Source of the DNA: Chionoecetes opilio
Taxonomy: Eukaryota > Arthropoda > Malacostraca > Decapoda > Majidae
Length of the DNA: 64,000 nt
NCBI GenBank assembly: GCA_016584305.1
Contig: JACEEZ010024172.1
Span: 262,126-326,125 of the forward strand
Direction of reading: 5' to 3'
Below, piece after piece: positions 9,531-20,589 of the stretch (the stretch's first letter is position 1; each line of letters begins with the position of its first letter). The notes under the pieces are model-generated. The model made no database searches. It was not told where the DNA came from and was given only the letters and a program-made list of their open reading frames with translations. Position numbers and translations under genes: made by a program.

Positions 9531-10466
9531 GGGGACTTGTATCAGTGTACTTGTACAGTACACTGTACAGTAAGCCACCGCTCAACCGTTCGTTGAGCTA
9601 ACACAGTCTCCCTCACAATTTTTTTTTTTTAACTAAAACTGATCTTATATAAGGTGTGAATACGGGTGATCTGGTCTGCAGGCAACTGTGGCTCAGACGC
9701 CATATCCAACTGAGCAAAAACACTTTCCCAAAATGTTTTGGTGACGTTTTGGTAAATTGAACCGGGAGTGACGCTAGGAAGCAAAATGTCCTGGTCACTG
9801 ACCATTAATGACTAATGAGTTGAACTGCAAGCAGGAAGTCAAGGCCGTGAGTGAGTTGTCAGACACCTTTTTTTTCAATTATTCCCCATAGGAAGCGCCA
9901 TAAGGGAATTAAACTAAATTAGTCAAGGAGCGTGACGGATACAAGACACCGCCAGCTTCCCTGTCTTGCACTGTACACTGCAATGTAAATGTAAACAAAA
10001 TAATGATAATATGTCTTGGTGCCTGCTGGTTCCTGGACCCTTCTATAATGGTACTGGCACACTATCTGCAGTGGCCATCTATCTATCTATCTCTGATGCC
10101 CTCCTGGAATGGAAATTCACTAAATAAGTGGAGATATGGTTAAATAAAAAAAAAAAAATTGGAAAAGTCAAGAATGGTCGCAGTTTGGTTACTTACAAAA
10201 GAAGAGTTGTAATTAGTTTAGTTTATTGATCTCGTACCACCCAAGTGAAAATTATGGTGATGGCCGCGACAGGTGAGTCTCCATTTATTCCTGTCCTTGC
10301 ACACTGTAACCCCCTCGTTCTTCTGGCGCCCCTTTCTCTCACATACTATGTCCTCCCATTTCACTGGGTGTCATCCTCTAGTGTTGCTGATCATCACTTA
10401 TGCATATGAGGACATTGGTCCCAAAGTCTCTGGATTACCGTCCCTCCCTCTACTTGATTTGTTGTG
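9531..10466. other. intron stretch without recognised features
   Basis: No exon-like splice-bounded frame matching huntingtin and no recognised repeat. Confidence 0.55.
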
Positions 10467-10572
10467 CCATAGACCACTATATCTCTGGACTGTTCACACG
10501 ACAATGTTTTGAAATTCCGGGGCTGCATAGGGGCCTGCGGGGCACCCGACAAAGAGATATAGTGGTCTATGG
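10467..10572. repeat. 20-bp perfect inverted repeat around 66 bp
   Basis: ccatagaccactatatctct (10467-10486) and its exact complement (10553-10572). Possibly a very small MITE; lies directly upstream of the family B copy 3. Confidence 0.85.
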
Positions 10573-10601
10573 ACTATCATATAGACTGGTTTATCAGTAT
10601 A

Positions 10602-10916
10602 AGGAGAACCTCGTTTAACCGGCATTTAAAACAACGGCAGCCTCAAAACAACGGCACTAATCGACCCTAGGCTTTTTTTTTTTTTTTTTTTCCCACTGAT
10701 AAACTCTGGAACTCTCTTCCTGTTTCTATTTGTCCACTTTCCTATGACTTACATCTTTTCAAAAGAAGAGTAACAAGACACCTCCCTACACTAAATTGGC
10801 TCACCCCACTTTTTTATTTTATTCTCTGACTGTCTTCTTTATAGGGACTGCCAACTAAGCGGACTTTGTGTTACCCATTTTTGTTGTGCCCTTGGCCAGT
10901 TCCTTGTGATGGGGGG

Positions 10917-10974
<58 letters not shown>

Positions 10975-11073
10975 TTTGGGGGATTCCATAAGAGTAACTC
11001 TCAAAACAACGGCAAAATGAGTTATCCGGCATGCGCTCCCCCCCGAGGGTGCCGGATAAACGAGGTTCTCCTG
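10602..11073. mobile_element. composite TIR/SINE element (family B), copy 3
   Basis: Same layout with a longer A-run (10916-10970); right TA intact, first base of the left TIR altered. Lies close upstream of exon 31's donor side. Confidence 0.88.
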
Positions 11074-11163
11074 TACTTTCATATCTACTTAGTATCAAAA
11101 AACCAACTATTCTTTGCTCATTGTTCATTTACCAATCATTTCTTCTCCCTGTCACACCCTCAC

Positions 11164-11354
11164 CTCCATAGCCAGCAGTGCAAACCTCAGGATGTGCTCC
11201 GAGTGTTCTGGGAGTACCTGAGCACCCCAGGGGAGGCGCGTGAGGCCCCCCAGGTACTCCACCACCGCCGGGGCCAGAGTGTCCACCACGCTGCCTATGC
11301 CATCCTCCCCCGCCAGCAGCTTGCACACACGCTCACTGTACTTGTTGCCACCGC
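11164..11354 (-). CDS. htt: huntingtin window exon 31
   Basis: Phase 1 in, phase 0 out. Acceptor TTCCTCAG, donor GAG/GTGAGG. VEYLGGLTRLP and LPEHSEHILRFALLAME match human [33 protein letters not shown] of C-HEAT. The next intron (3057-11163) is the largest in the window. Confidence 0.94.
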
Positions 11355-11690
11355 CTGAGGAAGGATATGGAGGGGTGAAGGGTGGTATAGATGGATGGAG
11401 GAAGGAAGGGAAGGTAGGGAGGGAGGGAGGAAGGAAGCAAGGATGAAAGGAGGGATGAGGGGAAGGAAGCAAGGAGGGATGAGGAGAAAGAGGCATTGAT
11501 AGAGGTAGGGATGAAGGGCAACATAGGTGGAAAGGAGGAAAGGAAGGAGGAAGGAAAGTAAGGAAGGGAGGAAAAGAAGGATGAAAGAAGGAGGCAAGGA
11601 TAGAGGAAGGGGTGAAGGGTAGCATATATGGAAGGAGAAAGGAAAGTAAGGAAGGGAGGGAGGAAGGAAGGGTGGTATGAAAGAAGGAAG
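11355..11690. repeat. GGAAGG-rich minisatellite at exon 31 acceptor
   Basis: Degenerate gaaggaagcaaggagggatg repeats; provides the pyrimidine tract of exon 31's acceptor on the minus strand. Confidence 0.85.
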
Positions 11691-11716
11691 CAACAGAACA
11701 GAAGAAGGAACAGCTT

Positions 11717-12372
11717 TCCCTAGCAGTGCATTGATATGTGGAATAGCCTGGACAGTGAAATTATAGATGCCAAAAGTATTCATGTTTTTATATCTAAGAT
11801 TGACCAATTGAGACAAGGAGATGGGAGCCCCACGTGTAACTAATTTCCTGTATATCACAACTAGGTAAATACAACTACTGTAGATAACACTATAGTCGCC
11901 ACCTGCACTGATGTCGCCAGCCGCCATATATTACGAATTATAGCATAACTACTGATTTGTATGTGCCACTGAAGATGATACACAGTAGTTTATATCATGA
12001 CTGTATATAATCTACCCTGTTTCAGTGTTGTTTTATGCTTTGTATCTGCAAGTATAGACAGTTTTAAATTTCACTACTAGCTTTTTTTGGGGCAACGACA
12101 ACGGCGGGAGGACACTCAGAACATAAACACTAGCTGGTGACCTTAGTGTAGCCCGTTACCAACGTTGCCACTCGGTTTTATTTTTACAATTTGTTCGTTT
12201 ATAGCCATAATATGACACAGATGAAGGCACAAAATGACACAGACTCTCCAGATAGCCCCTTCTAACTTTCCTGAAATCATGGATGTAGAAATGTAAGTAT
12301 TAACGCCACCACACATCTGTAAATAAAAAAGAAACGTTGTCCTGGCGACTTTAGTGTTATCTACGGTAGGTA
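11717..12372 (+). mobile_element. LINE 3' end fragment (non-LTR retrotransposon) with tandem tail, MITE inside
   Basis: Reads like the end of a reverse-transcriptase ORF (W-N-S-L-D-S-E-I-I-D with frame wobble, then K-I-D-Q-L-R-Q-G-D-G-S-P), then tail motif aactaggtaaatac, interrupted by the family H MITE at 11878-12366. Confidence 0.72.
11878..12366. mobile_element. TA-flanked TIR MITE (family H) inserted in a LINE tail
   Basis: TIRs ctgtagataacactatagtc / ctttagtgttatctacgg with TA on each side. Removing it rejoins the LINE tail motif 'caactaggtaaatac' exactly, so it is a clean insertion. No coding capacity. Confidence 0.92.
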
Positions 12373-12428
12373 AATACTCACACACACACATGCATACCCC
12401 CAAGGCCACACCCCCTCCCACTACCCAC

Positions 12429-12606
12429 CTGGCGTGAAGGTGTGGTGGGGCCGGGGGAGGGACCCGGCCACCCTGGCCAGGTGCTGCAGCAGGACCACCT
12501 TGCTGGCCGTGTACAGGGGCGCCTCGCTGGTGCCGCTGCCGCTGCTGCACTCCTCGCTGTCCCCTGTCTCCACCGAACTGTTGCACTCGCCCCAGTCATG
12601 GTTGGC
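12429..12606 (-). CDS. htt: huntingtin window exon 30
   Basis: Phase 0 in, phase 1 out. Acceptor TAATGTGCAG, donor CCAG/GTGGGT. An acidic Ser-rich loop (SVETGDSEECSSGSG), then SKVVLLQHLARVAGSLPRPH and HTFTPG, corresponding to human [25 protein letters not shown]. Its acceptor and first codons are copied in the adjacent intron. Confidence 0.92.
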
Positions 12607-13170
12607 CTGCACATTATAGTGGATTTATCATTATTCATGTGTATTAAGATCAATGATAAGGCAGACACTCATCATTGGCCTGCAAATTATATAACATTTC
12701 TTGCATTAATTGGCTGATTATAGAAAGAAGAGTTGATTTATTACTATATATTCATATGTATTAAGATCAATTATAAAGTAGACAGTCATGATTGGCCTGC
12801 GAATTATATACCATTTCTTGCACGACATGAGTGATGAAAATGAAGGGAAAGAGAAAAGAAAATTTATGAAAAGAAAAGTTCATTTATTGTTATTCCTGTG
12901 TATTAAGACCCATTATAAAGTAGTCATGATTAGCCTGCAAATTATAACATTTCTTGTGTTAATTGGCTGCAGATTAAATACCATTTCTCGCATTAACTAA
13001 GTAATTATGAGAAGAACAGTTAATTGATCCAGTTATTCCTGTGTATTAATTAATAATTAAGATCAATGCTAAAGTAGACAAAAGTCAGTCTCTAAGAAGT
13101 AAAATCAATGATAAAAAGAAAATAATAAATAAATAAAATGCTAAAAATAGTAGATCCATGATAAAGTAGA
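12607..13170. repeat. about 115-bp tandem repeat carrying copies of the exon 30 acceptor
   Basis: Units near 12669, 12783 and 12924 contain tcatgattggcctgc..attata, the complement of acceptor CAG plus the first codons of exon 30 (GCCAACCATGACT); a fourth unit is degenerate. Confidence 0.85.
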
Positions 13171-13439
13171 CAAGTTTGTGTTTTTTGGTTTTATGAATAA
13201 TAATGATAAAAAAAAAGTGTTGCTGTAGCCATGAGACTATGATTCCTAATAGTAATAGCAGGATTGACTATCTATATCTGATCCTATCCTATCTATATCC
13301 TATGTTATTCCTGACATTATAAAGAGGAAATTTACATTTACCTTAATGCCAGATTGAAAATAAACCAAATACTAGTGATTGTCAGAGGAAGAAATGACCT
13401 TATCAAGAATTTAATATACTCACATTTAGAATAACCTAT

Positions 13440-13445
<6 letters not shown>

Positions 13446-13536
<91 letters not shown>

Positions 13537-13610
13537 CGAGAGAGAGAACGAACGAGAGAGAGAACGAACGAGAGAGAGACAGACAGAGAGAGACAGAGAG
13601 AGAATAAAAA
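13446..13610. repeat. (GA)n microsatellite at exon 29 donor
   Basis: Pure then interrupted GA with gaacgaac insertions. Confidence 0.95.
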
Positions 13611-13622
13611 CAAAATAGTTAC

Positions 13623-13773
13623 CTGTAGTGTGGAAGTGAGGCCGAGTCTGAGGGTGTGTGTGAGCAGGGCCGTGTTGAAGGACTTGCCGGACATAACGTT
13701 GATGATCTCGCTGTACTCCAGGTGGCTCAACAGCTGGCCACACTCCAGGCCGCCCCCCTCACCCCGCTGACAC
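13623..13773 (-). CDS. htt: huntingtin window exon 29
   Basis: Phase 2 in, phase 0 out. Acceptor GGGGGTGCAG, donor CAG/GTAACT. LEYSEIINVMSGKSFNTALL then THTLRLGL matches human [28 protein letters not shown]. A (GA)n tract starts 13 bases after the donor. Confidence 0.94.
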
Positions 13774-13861
13774 CTGCACCCCCACCCCAAGACACACTCA
13801 TCAATGGTTTATTATTTATATATATATTTTTCACATTTATGCCTAACCTCTTTATTGGTTC

Positions 13862-14066
13862 ACCTCTTTACGCCCAGATCTTTCCTTTGCTATATAGAAT
13901 CATCTGTTGTTAGCCATAAAGTTACGAAAAATAACTGAATATACCAAATTAGCTAGTGGACAAAGATACTAAACAGGTCATATCTATAAAATATTGTATA
14001 TATTCACTAAAAATCATCATATGGGAGCCAAATTACAATGGAAATTACGTTCTGGGCCTCAAGGGA
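13862..14066. mobile_element. TTAA-flanked MITE (family A), degenerate left end
   Basis: Full-length copy from 'acctctttacgcccagatc' to 'gggcctcaaggga' followed by TTAA at 14067-14070; left target degenerate. Confidence 0.8.
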
Positions 14067-14196
14067 TTAATGGGGTTATAAGTCTAAATGTAATGAAATG
14101 TTGCAGTATTGTATAAGGTTAAGGTAAAAAGCTACTTATACGATGAATCTCAACACATGGTGGCATAGTGCAAGGGGAGTGCCTGTGTGACGCCTG

Positions 14197-14249
14197 TTAA
14201 CCCCTTCACACCCAGATCTTTCCTTTGCTATAAAAAAATATTTGTTGTC

Positions 14250-14291
<42 letters not shown>
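14197..14291. mobile_element. TTAA MITE (family A), truncated, followed by poly(A)
   Basis: TTAA (14197-14200), then ccccttcacacccagatctt as in other family A ends. The copy breaks off after about 50 bases into a run of about 40 A. Truncation suggests deletion or microsatellite replacement of the rest. Confidence 0.7.
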
Positions 14292-14292
<1 letters not shown>

Positions 14293-14329
14293 ACTGAGAT
14301 ATATCCAAGACTTGACCCATTTACTTTAC

Positions 14330-14494
14330 CTGTTCCTGACCAGCTGCAAGTACCATGAGAGGTCAAGTCGGGTGGTGGCGGAGGCCGGGGAGTGGAGGGG
14401 CGGGGAGGGCAGGGCGGCGTCAGTCCCCTGGGCCACGGCAACCCCATGCACCTGTCCCGCCACATGCTGCAGCAGCGCGTACAGCTGACTGTAT
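14330..14494 (-). CDS. htt: huntingtin window exon 28
   Basis: Phase 2 in, phase 2 out. Acceptor CCTTCCTCAG, donor ACAG/GTAAAG. YSQLYALLQHVAGQVHGVAV corresponds to human QRLYSLLDRFRLS, followed by a Pro/Ser/Ala loop and DLSWYLQLVRNR (human DKDWYVHLVKSQ). Confidence 0.93.
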
Positions 14495-14550
14495 CTGAGG
14501 AAGGGAAGGAAGGGGGTCACTGTGGGGTCTCGTGAAAGTATGATGAAGAA

Positions 14551-14940
<390 letters not shown>

Positions 14941-15022
14941 GAAGGAAAAAAAGTTATCTGAGTACACCAACCCTGTATTCCCTGATTAACAAACGAATTA
15001 TCAGACAAACAAACTACAGTAG

Positions 15023-15235
15023 TATAGTGGAGGCACGTTTAGTTGGCGAGGGTGGGGCTCCTTCACTCCCCACTTCCGGGCGCGCGGGATTGGCTGAGGT
15101 GTTGGGTGTTGGGTGAGAATGCCTTACTCCAAAATTCCTTCCTAAGGCCCCAACACCCAACACCTCAGCCAATCCCGTGTATTCGAAAGGGGGAAGTGAG
15201 GGGGCCCAGTTTTCGCCAACTTAACGTGCGGCGAG
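15023..15235. mobile_element. palindromic MITE (family G), copy 1
   Basis: About 210-bp imperfect palindrome: cacgtttagttggc...gggattggctgaggtgttgg / ccaacacctcagccaatccc...gccaacttaacgtgcggcga. Hairpin-forming and non-coding. Confidence 0.88.
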
Positions 15236-15262
15236 AACTTGGCGATCCACAAAAAAACAATA

Positions 15263-16653
15263 CACTACCCTCCCGAGTTTCACGCTATGCGAGTTTCGCG
15301 ATCCTCGAGTTTCGTGCCTAGTCCTAAATTCTTACCATCCCGACTTTCGTGCATTATCTCCCCGAGTTTCGCGCTGCTTCGTACACGTATGGGATACGTC
15401 TTCCTACTGCTGGCGTCACGCGCTGCTTCGTACACGTATGGGATACGTCTTCCTACTGCTGGCGCCACGCGCTGCTTCGTACACGTATGGGATACGTCTT
15501 CCTACTGCTGGCGTCACACGTGCTTCGTACACGTATGGGATACGTCTTCCTACTGCTGGCGTCACGCGCTGCTTCGTACACGTATGGGATACGTCTTCCT
15601 ACTGCTGGCTGCCACGCCTGCTTCGTACACGTATGGGATACGTCTTCCTACTGCTGGCGTCACACGTGCTTCGTACACGTATGGGATTACTCTTCCTACT
15701 GCTGGCGTCACGCGCTGCTTCGTACACGTATGGGATACGTCTTCCTACTGCTGGCGTCACACGTGCTTCGTACACGTATGGGATACGTCTTCCTACTGCT
15801 GGCGTCACACGTGCTTCGTACACGTATGGGATACGTCTTCCTACTGCTGGCGTCACGCGCTGCTTCGTACACGTATGGGATACGTCTTCCTACTGCTGGC
15901 GTCACACGTGCTTCGTACACGTATGGGATACGTCTTCCTACTGCTGGCGTCACGCGCTGCTTCGTACACGTATGGAATACGTCTTCCTACTGCTGGCGTC
16001 ACGCGCTGCTTCGTACACGTATGGGATACGTCTTCCTACTGCTGGCGCCACGCGCTGCTTCGTACACGTATGGAATACGTCTTCCTACTGCTGGCGTCAC
16101 GCGCTGCCTTACCACACAGTACACACTACCACTCATCACCGTCGGTGCTAGCCGACACGCAGTGCCGTTGTCAGTGTTGTGTCCTGAACGAGATTGTAGA
16201 TATCAGGGTGATGTCAGGAAATCAAGGAAGTGGCTCGAAAAAAACTTTTTTTTAAGACATCTATTTCCGCTCCGCTCGGGGATCGATAGCAGACGATAGA
16301 TGGCGCTGTTGGCGGCGGCAATCTGCCGAGCCTCAGACGTGGAACAAACATCACACCGTGAGGCCAGATAGTTTATTTGAATGTGTTATGGTATTTGAAA
16401 TACTTGTAACAGGTAAGTACTGAGGTACTGAGTACTGAGGAAGTACTACAACATTCGTCTTGGAAGACCATTAGTATTTTTCTTGGTTTTTTGGGGGAAA
16501 ACGTGAGTTTTATAAGCCTTAAAAAATGGTACTACGCCTCGCACCGGACTAAATAAGCATTTTTACAGGGTTTATAATACCAGAGATTCGCGATCCGCGA
16601 GTTTCGCGCTATGCCTTTGGAATAAAGCAATCGCCAAACTCGGGAGGGTAGTG
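15263..16653. mobile_element. 1.39-kb TA-flanked TIR element with internal 49-bp array
   Basis: TIRs cactaccctcccgagtttca / ccaaactcgggagggtagtg with TA on both sides (15261-15262, 16654-16655). Subterminal gagtttcgcgatcc-type motifs occur at both ends. The centre is occupied by a 49-bp tandem array. Confidence 0.88.
15372..16105. repeat. 49-bp minisatellite inside the TIR element
   Basis: About 15 copies of a unit containing gctgcttcgtacacgtatgg and atacgtcttcctactgctgg; period 48-49 bp, over 90% identical between units. It gives accidental open frames in all plus frames. Confidence 0.95.
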
Positions 16654-16706
16654 TACATCTAAATAACCAAAATTCCAAAGCAGCTTAAACCAACGAACTG
16701 ACAAAC

Positions 16707-16960
16707 CGTTTCTCTAATTTGTGGTTCTTGATGAGTGTGATGATCTTAGTGGTGTCCTCGAGGGGCAGCTGGGACGCGACCTGACCCGGGGACAAGGTCA
16801 TGAGGAGCTGCAGGCGTCGGGTGGCCAGGGCAGAGGCGGCTCGGGTCACGGCCAGGTAGGGGGAGGCGAGTAGGCGCTCCACCACGAAGACCACCAGCGC
16901 CCCGGACTGTGAGATGTGAACGCCGGACACCAGGTTGATGATGTGACCTCCGTACTCAGC
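16707..16960 (-). CDS. htt: huntingtin window exon 27
   Basis: Phase 0 in, phase 2 out. Acceptor CCTTCCCAG, donor AACG/GTTTGT. SGVHISQSGALVVFVVERLL and QLPLEDTTKI match human [20 protein letters not shown] and QLPMEELNRI. The donor is weak, but the split arginine is completed correctly by exon 28; reading through would end after eight residues (TTTGTCAGT... to TAA). Confidence 0.96.
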
Positions 16961-17076
16961 CTGGGAAGGAGGAATGTCTTACTAGGGTGTGTTTAGTTGC
17001 TAGCATTTCTTCTTCTTCTATTTAACATAATAAAGGACTGCCTGACCAAGAGCAAAATAAAAGATAGACAGTAAGA

Positions 17077-17105
17077 AGGTTAATGATGTGACCTCCATAC
17101 TCAGC
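17077..17105 (-). repeat. duplicated 5' end of exon 27 with its acceptor
   Basis: 29 bp matching 16932-16960 with two differences, followed by ctgg as in the real acceptor; it lies 117 bp upstream of the true exon. Confidence 0.88.
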
Positions 17106-17129
17106 CTGGAAAGGAAAAAATGTCTCAAT

Positions 17130-17451
17130 GTCAATCATGGTATCGTGATTCGTCCACATTGGCTCCGGACCTCCCAAAATGTGAAAAAAAAACTATTTTG
17201 TTTTTCTTGTCAATTTTGAAGAAAAAAATGACTTATTTATTTTTGGTGTCAATTTTGAGGGTGGTTGTGATTTTTTTAGTTTTTTGATGTTAGATATTCT
17301 TTTGAATTTTTTTATGGGGGGTGGTTGTGATTTTTTTTTTTTTTATGTTGGATATTCTTCTCTTTTTTTCTTTTTAAGGAGCTTTTGATTTTTTTGTTTT
17401 TTGATGTTGGATATTCCTTAAATTATTATTTTTTTTTTTTTTTTAATGTTA

Positions 17452-17492
<41 letters not shown>

Positions 17493-17618
17493 GTTAGATA
17501 TTCTTTTTTTTATGAGGGGGAGGTTGTGATTTTTGTGTTTTTTAATGGTAGATATATATATATATATTTTTTGATGGGGGTTGTTATTTTGTTTTGTTTT
17601 GTAATGTTATATTATCAC
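17130..17618. repeat. T-rich degenerate repeat (gttttttgatgttggatattc)
   Basis: Imperfect 60-100-bp units with long T runs, on the donor side of exon 26. Confidence 0.8.
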
Positions 17619-17798
17619 CTTGTGTACGTAGTGGCATCGCGCGTGGATGGCCTGGATGAGGAGGGCGGAGGCGGCCTGGGAGCTGTGGATGGACTGCAGC
17701 AGCGTGTGGATGGGCGGCTCCGTGTGCAGCAGAACCACGTCACTGATGTGCTGCACCACCAACCACGTCAGCCACTCCCCCTCCTGCATGTGCCGCAC
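17619..17798 (-). CDS. htt: huntingtin window exon 26
   Basis: Exactly 60 codons, phase 0 both ends. Acceptor GTGTGTGTAG, donor AAG/GTGATA. EWLTWLVVQHISDVVLLHTE, then PPIHTLLQSIH and ALLIQAIHARC, aligns ungapped with human HLTWLIVNHIQDLISLSHE and LFIQAIQSRC. Confidence 0.97.
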
Positions 17799-17814
17799 CT
17801 ACACACACAATGGA

Positions 17815-17936
17815 CTCAATGAGGTGATATCGGCAAAGAATAAGCATTAGTTGTAAGAAAGACTGGATAAATGTAGATACGGAGACGGGACCACACGAGT
17901 ATAGCTCAGGCCCTGTAAAACACAACTAGGTAAATA

Positions 17937-17989
<53 letters not shown>

Positions 17990-18110
17990 GAAGAAACAGA
18001 CAATGAGAGACTACTCACTCGGAAGCAAAGAGAAGGTCGATACACAAGAGGACATACAAAAAAAATTAGGAAAATGGAGATGCCTGAGCAACAAAACGAA
18101 GTACAATTTA
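17815..18110 (+). mobile_element. LINE 3' end fragments around a (CA)n tract
   Basis: gaaagactggataaatgtag, gatacggagacgggaccaca and the tail caactaggtaaatac precede (CA)n. After it a second fragment, ctcactcggaagcaaagaga to agatgcctgagcaac, matches the 39045 copy. Confidence 0.72.
17938..17988. repeat. (CA)n microsatellite
   Basis: About 25 CA units within LINE-derived sequence. Confidence 0.95.
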
Positions 18111-18111
18111 A

Positions 18112-18668
18112 ACATCTCAGTGCAATACTTAATATAGATTTGCATTGACTAAACTGAGGATACAAAACTATATATAATCCCAGAGAATAAGCACTTAATA
18201 TGACTTTAAACCTAGTGCCCAAACACCTCAATGCAATACCCAATATAGATTTGCATTGACTAAACTGAGGATACAAAACTATATATAATCCCAGAGAATA
18301 AGCACTTAATATGACTTTAAACCTAGTGCCCAAACACCTCAATGCAATACCCAATATAGATTCACATTGACACTCAACTGATACAAATATATATAAATCC
18401 AGAAAAAAACCTTACCACAACCACTTACCACAAATTCAACAAACAAATATGACTTTTTACCTAGCACTCTAAATATATTAATGCAATACCCAATATAGAT
18501 TCGCATTGACTAAACTGAGGATACAAAACTATATATAATCCCAGAGAATAAGCACTTAATATGACTTTAAACCTAGTGCCCAAACACCTCAATGCAATAC
18601 CCAATATAGATTCGCATTGACACTCAACTGATACAAAAATATATAAATCCTGAAAAACAAGCACTTAC
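18112..18668. repeat. about 111-bp tandem repeat abutting exon 25 donor
   Basis: Units contain gcattgactaaactgaggat and agagaataagcactta. One copy (about 18424-18440) repeats cacttaccacaaattca, the exon 25 end plus donor. Confidence 0.88.
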
Positions 18669-18762
18669 CACAAATTCAGAAAAGACCAGCAGGCCGCATC
18701 GCCGCATGAACTCGAGGGAGAGGCAGCTGGAGGGTCCCGAGGCCTCACTCACCACCGGACTG
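18669..18762 (-). CDS. htt: huntingtin window exon 25
   Basis: Phase 2 in, phase 0 out. Acceptor TGCCTCTACAG, donor GTG/GTAAGT. A Ser-rich start, then LEFMRRCGLLVFSEFV, matching human REIVRRGALILFCDYV of the bridge region. Confidence 0.92.
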
Positions 18763-18799
18763 CTGTAGAGGCACACACCAACACTGTCATCAAGCTATG

Positions 18800-18870
18800 G
18801 TCTCCAATAAGAACATAAGAATATAAGAAAATAAGGAAGCTACAAAAGGCCATGAGACCTACAGAACTTA
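18800..18870. repeat. dispersed 'aagaacataaga' repeat
   Basis: ataagaacataagaatataa, gaaaataaggaagctacaaa and ggccatgagacc; related copies at 32829-32870 and 58424-58480. Function unknown; resembles SINE-derived sequence common in decapods (recall). Confidence 0.55.
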
Positions 18871-18884
18871 CTACCAAACATAAT

Positions 18885-20560
18885 CTTCACCTCACCTGAA
18901 CAGACTTACTACCAAACATAATCTTCACCTCACTTGAACAGACTTACTACCAGACATAATCCTCCCTCACCTGAACAGACTTACTACCAAACATAATCCT
19001 CACCTCACCTGAACAGACTTACTACCAGACATAATCCTCACCTCACTTGAACAGACTTACTACCAGACATAATCCTCCCCTCACCTGAACAGACTTACTA
19101 CCAAACATAATCCTCACCTCACCTGAACAGACTTACTACCAGACATAATCCTCACCTCACCTGAACAGACTTACTACCAGACATAATCTTCACCTCACCT
19201 GAACAGACTTACTACCAGACATAATCCTCCCCTCACCTGAACAGACTTACTACCAGACATAATCTTCACCTCACTTGAACAGACTTACTACCAGACATAA
19301 TCTTCACCTCACTTGAACAGACTTACTACCAGACATAATCCTCACCTCACCTGAACAGACTTACTACCAGACATAATCTTCACCTCACTTGAACAGACTT
19401 ACTACCAGACATAATCCTCACCTCACTTGAACAGACTTACTACCAGACATAATCCTCACCTCACCTGAACAGACTTACTACCAGACATAATCCTCACCTC
19501 ACCTGAACAGACTTACTACCAGACATAATCCTCCCCTCACCTGAACAGACTTACTACCAGACATAATCCTCACCTCACCTGAACAGACTTACTACCAGAC
19601 ATAATCCTCCCCTCACTTGAACAGACTTACTACCAGACATAATCTTCACCTCACCTGAACAGACTTACTACCAGACATAATCTTCACCTCACTTGAACAG
19701 ACTTACTACCAGACATAATCCTCACCTCACCTGAACAGACTTACTACCAGACATAATCCTCACCTCACCTGAACAGACTTACTACCAGACATAATCCTCC
19801 CCTCACCTGAACAGACTTACTACCAGACATAATTTTCACCTCACTTGAACAGACTTACTACCAGACATAATCTTCACCTCACTTGAACAGACTTACTACC
19901 AGACATAATCCTCACCTCACCTGAACAGACTTACTACCAGACATAATCTTCACCTCACTTGAACAGACTTACTACCAGACATAATCTTCACCTCACTTGA
20001 ACAGACTTACTACCAGACATAATCCTCACCTCACCTGAACAGACTTACTACCAGACATAATCTTCACCTCACTTGAACAGACTTACTACCAGACATAATC
20101 CTCCCCTCACCTGAACAGACTTACTACCAGACATAATTTTCACCTCACTTGAACAGACTTACTACCAGACATAATCTTCACCTCACTTGAACAGACTTAC
20201 TACCAGACATAATCCTCCCCTCACCTGAACAGACTTACTACCAGACATAATCCTCACCTCACTTGAACAGACTTACTACCAGACATAATCCTCACCTCAC
20301 TTGAACAGACTTACTACCAGACATAATCCTCCCCTCACTTGAACAGACTTACTACCAGACATAATCCTCACCTCACTTGAACAGACTTACTACCAGACAT
20401 AATCCTCCCCTCACTTGAACAGACTTACTACCAAAAATAATCCTCACCTCACCTGAACAGACTTACTACCAAACATAATCCTCACCTCACTTGAACAGAC
20501 TTACTACCAGACATAATCCTCACCTCACTTGAACAGACCCAGGTTTTCGCCTCGTTAAAA
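18885..20560. repeat. 38-bp minisatellite resembling the exon 24 donor
   Basis: About 43 copies of cataatcctcacctcacytg plus aacagacttactaccaga. On the minus strand each contains GTGAGGTGAGGATTATG, close to exon 24's end and donor GTGAGGTGAGGATCATA. Confidence 0.95.
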
Positions 20561-20589
20561 AAAAAGACTATACCAGGTATGATCCTCAC

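Noticed and set aside
15239..16299. 338- and 316-codon frames with repeated SYTYGIRLPTAG
   Set aside because: 49-bp array inside a TIR element; equal open frames in all three registers argue against coding.
18885..20560. Repeats of 38 bp resembling CRISPR repeat-spacer spacing
   Set aside because: The whole period is repeated without variable spacers.
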